From Stenotrophomonas sp. UBA2302 (GTDB lineage Bacteria; Pseudomonadota; Gammaproteobacteria; Xanthomonadales; Xanthomonadaceae), in NCBI GenBank assembly GCA_002345545.1, contig DDVW01000074.1:42839-106838 (forward strand): 64,000 nt of DNA, read 5' to 3'. Below the pieces are notes generated by a model, which did not search any database, was not told the origin of the DNA, and saw only the letters and a list, made by a program, of their open reading frames with translations. Of this stretch, positions 1-8,866 are shown in pieces. The stretch's first letter is position 1; each line of letters starts with the position of its first letter. The position numbers and the translations under genes are program-made.

Positions 1-1
1 T

Positions 2-286
2 CTGGCTATGGATGGTACCGATGCCTGTTGGAAGGAGGCGGTCGGATGCCCTCACTGCCAAGGCACGGGATATCGTGGACGCTTGGGCATCTATGAATTG
101 GTGGATGTGACTCCCGAGCTCCAGGAGTTGGTCATCGCGGGAGCGACCGCCGAGAAGATGCGCAGTCTCGTCAACGTGCAGGGAGGGCGAACCTTGCGGG
201 ATGACGGCTTGCTGAAGGCGCGTGCCGGTCTGACCACCGTGGAAGAAGTCGTGCGCGTCACCGGCGGCTTGGTGTCCGATGAGTGA
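2..286 (+). CDS. xpsE: Type II secretion ATPase XpsE (GspE), 3' end only
   Basis: The reading frame is already open at the window edge (codons CTG GCT before the first ATG at 8), so this is the last 94 codons of a gene that begins upstream. It holds the end of the Cys-rich metal-binding element of GspE ATPases (C...GCPHC followed by GTGYRGRLGIYEL) and the C-terminal domain with the LRDDGLLKA motif. GspE is the cytoplasmic hexameric ATPase that docks on GspL and powers pseudopilus assembly. The stop overlaps the start of xpsF by 8 bases (ATGAGTGA), implying translational coupling. The Walker motifs lie outside the window. Confidence 0.95.
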   Translation: MAMDGTDACWKEAVGCPHCQGTGYRGRLGIYELVDVTPELQELVIAGATAEKMRSLVNVQGGRTLRDDGLLKARAGLTTVEEVVRVTGGLVSDE

Positions 287-1490
287 CATGTCGCAGTATC
301 GCTATGAAGCCTTGGATCGCAGCGGCAGCAAGCTGACCGGCGCCGTGGACGCTTCCTCTGAGGCGGATGCGGCTCGGCGTCTGGCGACCATGGGCTTGAC
401 CCCCTACTCCTTGAAGCAAATCAAGGGGGCGCGCTCGCTGTCCAGCCGGCGCAAGACCGCTTCGACGCGAGAGCTGCAGCTTGTGCTGCAGGAGTTCACC
501 GCGCTGCTGGAAGCTGGGGTCGGGTTGGTGACCTGCCTTTCCTCTCTGGCCAAGTCCAGCCACCATCCCTCCCTGACCAATGCCTTCGCCTCTATGGAGA
601 AGGCGGTGCGCCGGGGCGAGAGCTTCAGCACCGCGCTGCGCGAATCCAAGCTCCCCGTGCCCGAGTACTTGCATCAGTTGATGCAGGCCGGCGAAGCGAC
701 GGGACGCATGGCCGAGTCGATGCGCGGCGGTGTCCGCCAGTTCGAGTACGACCAGCGAGTACGCCAGGAAATGACCGGAGCGATGATCTACCCGGCAGTG
801 CTGGTGCTTTCGGGCGTGGCGGCTGTCGGCATCATCTTTATGTGGGTCGTTCCGCGCTTCGGTGGCCTGTTGACCCAGCACGGGGAGAGCATGCCCGCCC
901 TTTCGCGTTGGGTGATCAGCACGGGGGTCTGGCTCAGCTCCCATGCCTGGTGGGTTGCCGGCGCGGTGATCACCGTCACGGCGGTAGCCCGCGCACTGTT
1001 TGGTCTCCCGGGCTTCAGGGAGAAGCTGGCCGAGACGCTTATCAAGCTGCCGGTTATTGGGGAGTGGGTGCTGGAGGCGGAAGTCGGTCGCTGGGCCAGC
1101 ACCTTGGCCGCGCTGTTGGAGGGCAAGGTCGAGTTGGTGCGTGCGCTAGGGCTGTCGGCGGCGGCGGTGCGCTTCGGTTTCCTGCGCAACCGGCTTTCGG
1201 CGGTGGTCAAAGGCGTCAAAGGCGGCATGACCCTGTCGGCTGCACTGCGTGAGCACCGTGCACTCAATCCGACTGGCTATGATCTGGTGGCGGTGGGCGA
1301 GGCCAGCGGCGAATTGCCCAAGCTGTTGTCGGCGCTGGCCGGGTTGTATGAAGCGACGGGGCGCGACCGCATGAAGCGCGTCCTGCAGTTGATCGAGCCG
1401 TTGGCGATCATCCTCATCGGCGTCGTGGTCGGCGTGATCATGACGGCCATCATTCTTGCAATCACGAGCGTAAACGATGTTCCACTTTGA
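279..1490 (+). CDS. xpsF: Type II secretion inner-membrane platform protein XpsF (GspF)
   Basis: This is a 403-residue polytopic inner-membrane protein of the GspF/PilC family, the platform around which the pseudopilus is built. It shows the family's two duplicated cytoplasmic helical domains (roughly residues 70-195 and 270-395). Hydrophobic segments lie near residues 170-193 and 215-237, and a terminal segment (IILIGVVVGVIMTAIILAI) lies near 375-398. Length and layout match GspF. It follows xpsE with an 8-base overlap and precedes xpsG. The first ATG at 279 is preferred over the in-frame ATG at 288 because it overlaps the xpsE stop. Confidence 0.97.
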   Translation: MSDMSQYRYEALDRSGSKLTGAVDASSEADAARRLATMGLTPYSLKQIKGARSLSSRRKTASTRELQLVLQEFTALLEAGVGLVTCLSSLAKSSHHPSLTNAFASMEKAVRRGESFSTALRESKLPVPEYLHQLMQAGEATGRMAESMRGGVRQFEYDQRVRQEMTGAMIYPAVLVLSGVAAVGIIFMWVVPRFGGLLTQHGESMPALSRWVISTGVWLSSHAWWVAGAVITVTAVARALFGLPGFREKLAETLIKLPVIGEWVLEAEVGRWASTLAALLEGKVELVRALGLSAAAVRFGFLRNRLSAVVKGVKGGMTLSAALREHRALNPTGYDLVAVGEASGELPKLLSALAGLYEATGRDRMKRVLQLIEPLAIILIGVVVGVIMTAIILAITSVNDVPL

Positions 1491-1506
1491 AGATCCGGAG
1501 AAAAAG

Positions 1507-1953
1507 ATGAAGTTGCGTGGATATCGACGTGGGCGGGGGTTCACCCTGCTGGAGATGCTGGTGGTCCTGGTGATCATCGGCCTCATCGCCAGCCTGGTGG
1601 GGCCGCGCCTGTTCAGTCGGGTGGATAGTTCCAAGGTACAGGTGGCCGAGACCCAGGCCCGATTGCTGCGTGGTGCGATCGAGACGTTCCGCTTGGAAGT
1701 AGGGCGCCTGCCGACCGCTGAGGAAGGCCTGAATGTGCTCTATACCGCACCGGCGGATGATCGTTCAAAGGCGCGCTGGCGTGGTCCCTACCTGGATGAA
1801 AAGGTCCCGGCCGATCCCTGGGGCAATCCTTACCAGTACGCCATCCCGGGCCGCGACGGGATGCCGTTCGCCATCTATTCCTATGGAGCCGACGGCAAGA
1901 CTGGCGGTGAAGGTAATGATGCCGATGTGGGCTTCCTGCCGCAGGGCCAGTAA
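1507..1953 (+). CDS. xpsG: Major pseudopilin XpsG (GspG)
   Basis: This is a 148-residue major pseudopilin. A short basic leader (MKLRGYRRGRG) ends in the prepilin peptidase site G|FTLLEM, with the conserved Glu at +5, followed by a hydrophobic helix (VVLVIIGLIASLVG). The C-terminal half carries the GspG pattern of LPTAEEGL, WRGPYL and a YSYGADGKTGGEG...DAD calcium-site loop. The start at 1507 is chosen because GGAG lies 7 bases upstream and the leader has normal length; the in-frame ATG at 1477 lies inside xpsF. It should be the most abundant pseudopilus subunit. Confidence 0.97.
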   Translation: MKLRGYRRGRGFTLLEMLVVLVIIGLIASLVGPRLFSRVDSSKVQVAETQARLLRGAIETFRLEVGRLPTAEEGLNVLYTAPADDRSKARWRGPYLDEKVPADPWGNPYQYAIPGRDGMPFAIYSYGADGKTGGEGNDADVGFLPQGQ

Positions 1954-1963
1954 GGGTCCGGAA

Positions 1964-2356
1964 ATGAGAGCTCCGGACAGGGGCTTTTCGTTGCTGGAAC
2001 TACTGGTCGTGCTTGCGCTGATTTCATTCATGACGGCATTGGTCGCTCCCCGCCTGAAGAATACGGTCGATGCGATCAGTCGCAGCGGCGAGCGGGCGGA
2101 TGCCGTCAGGCAACTGGAGCGGCTGCCGCTTCTGGCGCGACGCGATGGCACCCCCCTGTCGTTCGAAAAGGGGCAGGCGCTATCCGCGTCCGGTCTTGAG
2201 CTTCCCCAAGGCTGGAGCGTCCAGGTGCTCGATCGGCTGCAGGTCGCCGCCAACGGTTACTGCGCGCCGGTGTTACTGGATGTCACCACGCCGGTGGGGA
2301 ATGAGCGCTGGATGCTGGGTACACCTGATTGCAGGATTTCCGATGCGCCGCCTTGA
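1964..2356 (+). CDS. xpsH: Minor pseudopilin XpsH (GspH)
   Basis: This 130-residue protein has a type IV prepilin leader: MRAPDRG|FSLLELL, Glu at +5, then a hydrophobic stretch (VVLALISFMTALVAP). The C-terminal part is divergent and of GspH-like size. Its position after xpsG and before xpsI is the standard order, with a 10-base gap to xpsG and a 14-base overlap with xpsI. Minor pseudopilins H-I-J-K form the tip complex that primes assembly. The family call rests mainly on order and leader; the globular domain alone would not distinguish it. Confidence 0.9.
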   Translation: MRAPDRGFSLLELLVVLALISFMTALVAPRLKNTVDAISRSGERADAVRQLERLPLLARRDGTPLSFEKGQALSASGLELPQGWSVQVLDRLQVAANGYCAPVLLDVTTPVGNERWMLGTPDCRISDAPP

Positions 2357-2765
2357 GCTGTCTAGAGGCTTCTCCCTGCTGGAAGCCATCGTCGCGCTCG
2401 CCATCGTAGCCACTGCAGGGCTGGCCCTGTTCGCGGCGATGAACCAGTCCATCCAGATGGCGCTGCGGGCGGAGAACGCACGTAAGAATGACACCGCCAT
2501 GCGTAATGCGCTGGCCTGGATGGAGGTGGTGAACCCCGGGCAGACGCCCAGCGGCGAGAAGCGGCTGGGCGGGATGGTGCTCGAATGGAAATCTGAGCCT
2601 GTCGAGCCGCCGCGTGACGCGATGACCGGCTACCTGCAGGCGGGCCTGTACCAGGTGGGGCTGTATGACGTGACCGTGGATGTCCGTGGCGAGGAAGGTG
2701 TTTCTGCTTCCTTCCACCTGCGCAAGGTGGGGTACAAGCAGGTCAGGGAGCCGGCGCAGCTATGA
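2343..2765 (+). CDS. xpsI: Minor pseudopilin XpsI (GspI)
   Basis: This 140-residue minor pseudopilin has the leader MRRLELSRG|FSLLEAI, Glu at +5 and the hydrophobic segment VALAIVATAGLALFAAMNQ. The body has the GspI-type WMEV...GMVLEWKSE pattern and ends in a beta-rich region. The start at 2343 gives a normal prepilin leader and overlaps the end of xpsH by 14 bases; earlier in-frame ATGs lie inside xpsH in another frame. GspI nucleates the tip complex with GspJ and GspK. The stop overlaps xpsJ as ATGA. Confidence 0.93.
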   Translation: MRRLELSRGFSLLEAIVALAIVATAGLALFAAMNQSIQMALRAENARKNDTAMRNALAWMEVVNPGQTPSGEKRLGGMVLEWKSEPVEPPRDAMTGYLQAGLYQVGLYDVTVDVRGEEGVSASFHLRKVGYKQVREPAQL

Positions 2766-3364
2766 ATATTCACAGGATGGCTCGGTCTGGGAGGCATCAG
2801 CGGGGTTTTACCCTGCTCGAGGCGATCGTCACGTTGGTGATCGTTTCCTTGTTGGTCACCATCTTGATGCAGGCCTTGGGCCAAGCCATGAGCCTGCGTG
2901 CTCGCCTGTTGCGTTTTGATGGCGAAAATCGCGTGGCCGGCCTGCAGGAGGCCTGGTTCCGGGAGACGGTGGCCGGCCTGCAGCGAGATATCGAAGAGCA
3001 GGGTGACGGAATACTGGGAAGCCGGGAGATGATGGAGTACTCCACGCCTTCCCCTTTGGCTGCGCAGGGGTTTTCCGGCGTGCGCTGGTGGTTGGAGAGC
3101 GGTAGCCTCCACTATGCCGATGTAAAAGTGCCGGATGTTGTGATCATTCAGGGGCCTCTGAAGGATGCGGCCTTCTCCTACCTGGATGAAGGAGGTGCCT
3201 GGGTAGACGAATGGAAATGGAAGGACCACAAATCGCCGCCAAGAATGGTCCGCTTCACCGCCGGCACGGCGCGTGGCTCGCTGGATTGGCTGGTGCCGAT
3301 CATGGCCGATGGGTTGGATCCTGAAAAGCTCAAGCTGGATGAGGTGGGTAGCAGTGGAATTTGA
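2762..3364 (+). CDS. xpsJ: Minor pseudopilin XpsJ (GspJ)
   Basis: This 200-residue minor pseudopilin has a longer basic leader (MNIHRMARSGRHQRG) before FTLLEAIVTLVIV, with Glu at +5. The soluble domain is of GspJ size and includes GVRWWLESGSLHY. It starts within the stop of xpsI (ATGA) and its end overlaps the start of xpsK by 11 bases. In the family, J joins I and K in the pseudopilus tip. The sequence shows no truncation or internal stop. Confidence 0.93.
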   Translation: MNIHRMARSGRHQRGFTLLEAIVTLVIVSLLVTILMQALGQAMSLRARLLRFDGENRVAGLQEAWFRETVAGLQRDIEEQGDGILGSREMMEYSTPSPLAAQGFSGVRWWLESGSLHYADVKVPDVVIIQGPLKDAAFSYLDEGGAWVDEWKWKDHKSPPRMVRFTAGTARGSLDWLVPIMADGLDPEKLKLDEVGSSGI

Positions 3365-4421
3365 CCGTTCACGATCGAGGGTCCGGACGGGTGGATTCAT
3401 TCTTGCGGTCACGCTGTGGATTCTTGCCGGCATCACCATTGCGGTGGCGCTGATGACCTTGTGGGCGGTTGCACAGGTACAGGATGCCCAAGTCGCGCGG
3501 GAGCAATTCGAGGATGAAGCCTCACTCTACGAGACCCGGGACACCCTGCTGTACCTGATGGCCACCCGTGAAAAAACCCTGGCCGGACAGCCCACTCGGG
3601 CACTGCGCGAAGACGAGTTGGCATACCGGCGGTTGAGTGAATTCGGAGGTCTCTCCCGCGATTCGGTTGGCGGTGAGTTGCGGCTGGATGGAAGTCCATA
3701 CAGGGGGCTGGGAAGTGCCGCGTTTTCATTGCAGGACGAAGCGGGTCTTTTCGCGATGGTCTGGCCTAATTCCACTGGGTTGGACCGCTTTCTCGAACTG
3801 TATGGTGTCCGGCCAGAGCGGTGGCCGCGGCTGCGTGATGCGTTGCTGGACTATATCGACTCCGACGACCTGACCCGAGTCAATGGCGCCGAGGCCCGCG
3901 AGTATCAACAGGAACAGCGTCGGCCACCGCCTAACCGCCGCCTGCTGGTGCCCGGCGAACTGGCATTGGTGATGGGTTGGGGTGGCCTGCCCCCGGAAAA
4001 GCTCGGTGCCATGGTCGAGCACATCACCCCTTATTACACCGGTGGCATCAACCCCAACACCATGCCGGAGGAACTGCTCCCGCTACGCATCCCCGGCTGC
4101 CCCGAGGCATGCCGGCGGCTGGTGGAGCAACGGCGCCAGCGGCCTTTCACCTCGACCATGGATTTGCAGGCACGGCTGGCCCTGCGTGTGCCGGGAGACG
4201 ACGCACTGGACTACCGCTATGTAGCGGACGATACGATGCGGATAACCCTGTGGCGGCGCACGGGCGCGGCCTGGCGGATGCATGTAAGATTGACCCCCCT
4301 TGCGGACCAGCAGGGGCCTTGGTCGATCCTGGCCGCCTATCCTATCGCGCGTCCTTTACTCAATGAATCTGTGGAACAAACTGGCAGCCCTCTTTTTGCC
4401 GACAAGACGCCTGGTGGGTGA
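3354..4421 (+). CDS. xpsK: Minor pseudopilin XpsK (GspK), GTG start
   Basis: This 355-residue protein is the largest minor pseudopilin. The leader (VEFDRSRSRVRTGG) precedes FILAVTLWILAG. The Glu at +5 seen in the other pseudopilins is absent (Val here), as is typical of GspK. The body contains LLDYIDSDD, a GspK hallmark, and the INPNTMPEELL / helix-hairpin-helix region near residues 225-285. I choose GTG 3354, which has a GAGGTGGG ribosome site 6-13 bases upstream; the ATG at 3273 lies well inside xpsJ and gives no leader peptide. GspK caps the tip complex. Its end overlaps xpsL. Confidence 0.93.
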   Translation: MEFDRSRSRVRTGGFILAVTLWILAGITIAVALMTLWAVAQVQDAQVAREQFEDEASLYETRDTLLYLMATREKTLAGQPTRALREDELAYRRLSEFGGLSRDSVGGELRLDGSPYRGLGSAAFSLQDEAGLFAMVWPNSTGLDRFLELYGVRPERWPRLRDALLDYIDSDDLTRVNGAEAREYQQEQRRPPPNRRLLVPGELALVMGWGGLPPEKLGAMVEHITPYYTGGINPNTMPEELLPLRIPGCPEACRRLVEQRRQRPFTSTMDLQARLALRVPGDDALDYRYVADDTMRITLWRRTGAAWRMHVRLTPLADQQGPWSILAAYPIARPLLNESVEQTGSPLFADKTPGG

Positions 4422-5436
4422 CGCCGAGGGAGAGGTGTTGCGTGGCGGCCCGTTCGGTGGCCGGCAAGGCGTGGTAGGTCGGGGTGAGTGCCAATACCGG
4501 CGTGAAGATCTGCACCAATTCCCTGCGCGCAAACGCATGCAGGCGGGCAAGCTGGCGATGATCCGGTACAAACCCTCTCCTTCCGCACTTTCCTATATGG
4601 CGTGGACAGGGAGCATTGCGCATTTCTGGTTCTGGACGGCGCCCGAGGCCGAAGAGCCGGCAGGCGAGCGAAGCTGGATTCCGGAGAGCCTTTTGCTGGA
4701 GCCACCAGTTGCCGGTGGTGTGCGGTTGCTGGAACTTTCCCGGGGCTACGAAGCGCAGTACTGGCACGACGGTGTGCTCGTCAGCAGCCAATGGTGGGGG
4801 CAGATGCCCGGTGCCGAGGCATGGATGCGTTTTGTGCGCTCCACCGGGCTGGACCCGGCTGCTTTGCAGGAGGTACCGCAGCCTATCCATCTGCCCTGGT
4901 CGAACCGGCCGTGGGGTGAAACCAGTTGGGCACAGCGTCTGGCAGGTCTGTTCGACGAAAGGTTCGCGTGGTTGCTGCTTTTTGCTGCGTTGGCGGCAGG
5001 ACTGGGCTGGCAGCTTTTTTCGTTGCTACGCTGGCAAATGGCAGGTGATCAGCTGTCCATCCGCGTAGAGCACATGCGTGGGGAAGTGGGGCCTCTTCTT
5101 GCCGCAAGGGAGCAGGCCGAGCAGGCGCAAGCCGAATTGCTGCATCTGAGTGCCTTGCGTACATCCAATGACGACTACCTGCTGATGGCTGATATCGCGT
5201 CTCACCTGCCCGAAGGCAGTACGTTGCTGAATTGGCGGCGTGAGGCCAACAAGCTTCAGGCTACGGTACGTAGCAGCGAAGCCGATCCCCGCGCTTTCGT
5301 CGTTGCTTTTGACGCAGATCCGCGCCTGTCTGGTGTCGCAGTAAGGCCGCTAGCCGATGGCGTGATGCAGCTTGCGTTCGATCTGCCTGCGGGTGGGGAT
5401 ATTGTCGCTGATACGCAGGAGCGTGGTCATGAGTGA
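4363..5436 (+). CDS. xpsL: Type II secretion assembly protein XpsL (GspL)
   Basis: This 357-residue bitopic inner-membrane protein has a long cytoplasmic N-terminal region of about 200 residues (in the family an actin-like fold that binds GspE), one membrane helix near residues 202-222 (WLLLFAALAAGLGWQLF), a coiled-coil-prone stretch (AREQAEQAQAEL) and a small periplasmic ferredoxin-like domain. The ATG at 4363 (MNLWNKL) overlaps the end of xpsK by 59 bases; earlier in-frame starts lie deeper inside xpsK. L and M form the inner-membrane assembly platform. Confidence 0.93.
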   Translation: MNLWNKLAALFLPTRRLVGDAEGEVLRGGPFGGRQGVVGRGECQYRREDLHQFPARKRMQAGKLAMIRYKPSPSALSYMAWTGSIAHFWFWTAPEAEEPAGERSWIPESLLLEPPVAGGVRLLELSRGYEAQYWHDGVLVSSQWWGQMPGAEAWMRFVRSTGLDPAALQEVPQPIHLPWSNRPWGETSWAQRLAGLFDERFAWLLLFAALAAGLGWQLFSLLRWQMAGDQLSIRVEHMRGEVGPLLAAREQAEQAQAELLHLSALRTSNDDYLLMADIASHLPEGSTLLNWRREANKLQATVRSSEADPRAFVVAFDADPRLSGVAVRPLADGVMQLAFDLPAGGDIVADTQERGHE

Positions 5437-6079
5437 CCTGCGCCGGTGGCATCAATTGCGCAATGAATGGCGTACCAGCCCGCGGCTGCGCTACGGCGCC
5501 CTGGTGATCGTGGCCATCCTTGGTGTGCAGGGACTGTTCATGCTGTCCGATCAGGTGCACAAACGAATGGTTGGCCATGCAGATGACATGGAGATGCTTG
5601 CCCGCCTGGAAGGCATGCGCAAGGAGAGCTGGTGGCCGGAGCGTGCGGGCAAAACGACTGAACTCCTCGCGGCGGTTGTTGAAAGAATTCCGGAAGTTGC
5701 CGGTAAAGGCATGGCGCAGGCTGAATCGCAGGCGTGGCTTACTCGCCTGGCGGCCGAGCAACAGCTGGGTGATCCCAAGGTGAAGGTGGAGGACACCGTC
5801 GATGTAGACGGCTACCCCGACATGTGGCAGGTGGTTTCGCGCCTGGAGGGCGCGCTGCCCAACCGTGGCCATGAAGCTTTCATGCGCGCGCTGGCCGAGG
5901 CGCTGCCGTGGGTGCAGGTGGAGCGTATTGAAATCGCTGAAGGCGACGCGCCGCGCGTAGTGGTGACGTTCCGCAGCTATTACCGGAAGGCCGTGGCCGT
6001 CACCGGCGCATCGCCGCAGGCGCCTGATGCGCGCAACGATGCTCCCATCCATCCTGATGCTGCGGTTCTGGCCCGATGA
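5429..6079 (+). CDS. xpsM: Type II secretion protein XpsM (GspM)
   Basis: This 216-residue protein has a short cytoplasmic tail, one membrane helix at about residues 22-41 (YGALVIVAILGVQGLFML) and a periplasmic domain of about 170 residues. It starts 8 bases inside the end of xpsL (ATGAGTGA) and ends in an ATGA overlap with xpsN. GspM stabilises GspL and contacts the GspC-like component. Size, topology and position fit; the periplasmic domain is divergent, so order carries much of the call. Confidence 0.9.
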   Translation: MSDLRRWHQLRNEWRTSPRLRYGALVIVAILGVQGLFMLSDQVHKRMVGHADDMEMLARLEGMRKESWWPERAGKTTELLAAVVERIPEVAGKGMAQAESQAWLTRLAAEQQLGDPKVKVEDTVDVDGYPDMWQVVSRLEGALPNRGHEAFMRALAEALPWVQVERIEIAEGDAPRVVVTFRSYYRKAVAVTGASPQAPDARNDAPIHPDAAVLAR

Positions 6080-6531
6080 AAATCCACCTGCGCAACGCTG
6101 TCCTCATCATCCTGGCCCTGCTGCTGGGCGGGTTGTCCAGCTATTGGTTCGGTGCCTCACCGGCCGCGGTGCTGGCGCCGGAGCCCCCGGCGCAGGCGTG
6201 GCGCGACGGTTGGAGCGCAGATGATGATCTGCTCGCCGCCAGCGTGGCTTGGCAGGAACGCGCGCCTTGGGGGGCGCCGCCGGCGGTCGCGGCTGAGGGG
6301 GCGCCAGCGCCCCCGCCGCCCTCGGTGCCGGTGGGTGTGTCCAAGGAGGGGCGGAACTACACCGCCATCTTCCAGGTAAATGGCAGTGGCGTGATCCGTC
6401 TTGGTGCCGGCGGGCGTCTACCCGATGGTGGCCATGTGCTGCAGGTGAGCGGTCGTCGTGTGGTCTGGCTGGATGCCGACGGTGAGCGGCGGCAGCGTGA
6501 GATATTCAACGAATTCCAGGGTGGACAATGA
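6076..6531 (+). CDS. xpsN: Type II secretion protein XpsN (GspC-like inner-membrane component)
   Basis: This 151-residue bitopic protein has one N-terminal membrane helix (residues 8-26), then a Pro/Ala-rich linker near residues 69-93 and a small beta-rich periplasmic domain at about 94-151 resembling the homology region of GspC (SGVIRLGAGGRLPDGGHVL). In Xanthomonas the gene between xpsM and xpsD is XpsN, which takes the place of GspC and links the inner-membrane platform to the secretin. This copy is short, with nothing beyond the homology-region-like domain: no PDZ or extra coiled coil. Both ends overlap neighbours (ATGA). Confidence 0.82.
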   Translation: MKIHLRNAVLIILALLLGGLSSYWFGASPAAVLAPEPPAQAWRDGWSADDDLLAASVAWQERAPWGAPPAVAAEGAPAPPPPSVPVGVSKEGRNYTAIFQVNGSGVIRLGAGGRLPDGGHVLQVSGRRVVWLDADGERRQREIFNEFQGGQ

Positions 6532-8855
6532 CCTTTCCCGAGCGTCGCCAGGGGCGGACTTGTGGCATCCGGCGCAACCTTGCGCAAGCTTCGAACATGG
6601 TGAGCAGCAGTATGATGAAGAGGTCGCATGGAGCCCAGTCGCGTAGCCGGCAGTCGGTTTGGCGCGTTTTTTCCGGTGTCTTCCTGCTCTCGCTGCTGGT
6701 TGGCTGTGCAAATACCGCGATACGGTTCCCCGAGCCCCTGCGTGCGCCGAAAGAGGTCACCAACGGCGACGAAATCCTCGAAGGAGAGCATGCCGTCGTC
6801 CGCAAGCGGCCGCTTGTGGAAGAAGGGCCGGTGATGGCGCCACCCAAGGGCGCGGTTGCCACGGCCGAGGCGGCGCAGGCACCCAGCCCGGTACCGCAGG
6901 TCATTCCGCGCAAGCGCCCCGTGGCGCTTGTGCTTGAAGGTGTTTCCATCGAGTCCTTCATCAATGTCGTGTACGGCATGGAGCTTGGCTTCGGCGTGCA
7001 GATCGACCAGTCGCTGCGTGCGCGTCCGGAGTTGCTCAGCCTGAGCCTGACCGAGCCGCAGTCACCAGCCAAGGCGTACACCATCGCTCAGGAAGTGCTG
7101 GCCGCCTACGGAGTGAAGATCAACGAGCTGGGCGGCGTGCTGCAGTTCCAGTCGGCGAATCAGGGCGGGCGCGGTGGCGACCTGCCTGCGCTGATCGCCA
7201 CGCGCTCGCTGCCCGATGTTCCCGCCGGCCAGCGCACCGTATTCGTGGCCATGCCGCTGGAAATTTCCCAGCCGGGTGTGATCGCTGCCCAGGTACGCAA
7301 CCTGTTCGGCGCCCACCAGGTCAACTTCACCGAGCTGATCGAGGCCAATGCGCTGCTGATCAGCGGCCCTGGCGATGCGGTGCGTGCGGCCATGAGTGCG
7401 GTAATGACCCTGGACGGTGGCGGCTTGGTCGGCAAGCGTTCTCTGCGCATCAACCCGCTCTACCTGCCGGCCGATCTGCTGGCCAAGGAGCTGCGCGACG
7501 TACTGGCCGGGCAGGGCATCGCGGTCAAGGGCGGCCCCGGCACCAACGGTGTCATTTCCTTCGTGCCGGTATCCTCGGCCAATGCCTTGCTGGTGTTCAG
7601 CGAATCCGAGGCCGCGCTCAAGACCACCCAGGAATGGGCCGACCGCCTCGACCAGCCCAGCGAGGACAGCGCCGGTGGCGGCATGTACCTGTATGCCGCC
7701 CGCCATACCACGGTGGAAACCCTGCTGCCGGTGCTGCAAGCGCTGCTGGGCAGCGGCTCTGCCGATGCCCCTCGCACGGGTAGCGGCGCTGGCCCCGGTC
7801 AGCAGGCGGCAGCCAGCGGTGAGATGGGCGGGACACGCAGCGCCGGTGGCGGCAATGCCGCTTCCAGTCGCGCCAGCAGCATCAGCACCCCGAATGGGCA
7901 AGTTGCCATCGATCCCATTCGCAACGTCATCGTCTTCCAGGGCGAGGCGCAGCGCTGGCGCGCCATCCAGGGCGTGCTGGCGCGGCTGGACCAGCCGGCC
8001 CGGCAGGTGGTCATCGAGGTCACCGTGGCCGAAGTCACCATGACCGACGAATTCAGTCATGGCGTGGAGTGGGCGCTGCGCAATGTCAGCATCGATGGCA
8101 TGTCCGGTCCGTTGACCGCCCTGCAGGGCCTGGCCGGCACCGGCGGGGGCGGGCTGGTGTGGCAGGGCCTGTCCTCGTCCGGCCAGGTCAAGGCCATCCT
8201 CAACCTGTTCGCCAAGGACAGCCGCGTCTCGCTGCTGTCCACCCCGCGCATCCTGGTCAAGAGCGGCGAATCGGCCAGCATCGATGTCGGCACCGAAGTG
8301 CCGATCATCACCAGCCAGGCCACCGCTCCGGACCTGCCCAGTACCGGCGGCAACAGCTCCATTCTGCAGTCCGTGCAGTACCGCAAGACCGGCGTGCTGC
8401 TGGATATCGAGGCGGTGGTCCACTCCGGCCAGCGCGTGGACCTGAAGATCAGCCAGGAAGTGAGCGAGGCCACACCCACCGACACCAGCGAGATCTCCTC
8501 GCCCAGTGTGTTCAGTCGCAAATTGAAGACCAGCCTGAGCCTGGCCGACGGTGAAAGCACCCTGCTCGGTGGTCTGATCTCCAGCAATCGTAGCGAAGGC
8601 AAGACCAAGGTACCGCTGCTGGGTGACATTCCCATCCTCGGCAAGGCCTTCCAGAGCGCTCGCCGCACCGGTACCCGCACCGAGCTGCTGCTGCTCATCA
8701 CCCCCTACGTGGTGGAAGATGCCAGCCAGACCCGCGCCATCACCGACGCCATCCGCGCCCGCTTTGGCAGCGAGCTGGACACGCTCCGTCACCGCGTAGA
8801 GCACGGCGCAGCCCCGCTGCAGACATCGCCAGAGCATGCCCCTGCCGGGCAGTAA
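6528..8855 (+). CDS. xpsD: Type II secretion secretin XpsD (GspD), lipoprotein
   Basis: This is the outer-membrane secretin pore of the Xps system. A lipoprotein signal (FLLSLLVGC) has its lipobox Cys at residue 60 of the longest frame. N-terminal N0-N3 domains span roughly residues 110-480, with a Gly/Ser-rich insert near 415-455. The C-terminal secretin domain contains VPIIT (about residue 590) and VPLLGDIPILG (about 694). ATG 6528 overlaps the xpsN stop (ATGA) with AGGGTGG upstream. In-frame ATGs at 6597 and 6612 would give a signal peptide of more normal length (Cys at 37 or 32), so the true start may be one of these. It is the last gene of the operon. Confidence 0.95.
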   Translation: MTFPERRQGRTCGIRRNLAQASNMVSSSMMKRSHGAQSRSRQSVWRVFSGVFLLSLLVGCANTAIRFPEPLRAPKEVTNGDEILEGEHAVVRKRPLVEEGPVMAPPKGAVATAEAAQAPSPVPQVIPRKRPVALVLEGVSIESFINVVYGMELGFGVQIDQSLRARPELLSLSLTEPQSPAKAYTIAQEVLAAYGVKINELGGVLQFQSANQGGRGGDLPALIATRSLPDVPAGQRTVFVAMPLEISQPGVIAAQVRNLFGAHQVNFTELIEANALLISGPGDAVRAAMSAVMTLDGGGLVGKRSLRINPLYLPADLLAKELRDVLAGQGIAVKGGPGTNGVISFVPVSSANALLVFSESEAALKTTQEWADRLDQPSEDSAGGGMYLYAARHTTVETLLPVLQALLGSGSADAPRTGSGAGPGQQAAASGEMGGTRSAGGGNAASSRASSISTPNGQVAIDPIRNVIVFQGEAQRWRAIQGVLARLDQPARQVVIEVTVAEVTMTDEFSHGVEWALRNVSIDGMSGPLTALQGLAGTGGGGLVWQGLSSSGQVKAILNLFAKDSRVSLLSTPRILVKSGESASIDVGTEVPIITSQATAPDLPSTGGNSSILQSVQYRKTGVLLDIEAVVHSGQRVDLKISQEVSEATPTDTSEISSPSVFSRKLKTSLSLADGESTLLGGLISSNRSEGKTKVPLLGDIPILGKAFQSARRTGTRTELLLLITPYVVEDASQTRAITDAIRARFGSELDTLRHRVEHGAAPLQTSPEHAPAGQ

Positions 8856-8866
8856 GGACGTTTCCC

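Noticed and set aside
7062..8837. 591-codon minus-strand frame opposite xpsD
   Set aside because: Antisense of the secretin gene; no conserved motif, and convergent overlap of this size with a whole functional gene is implausible.
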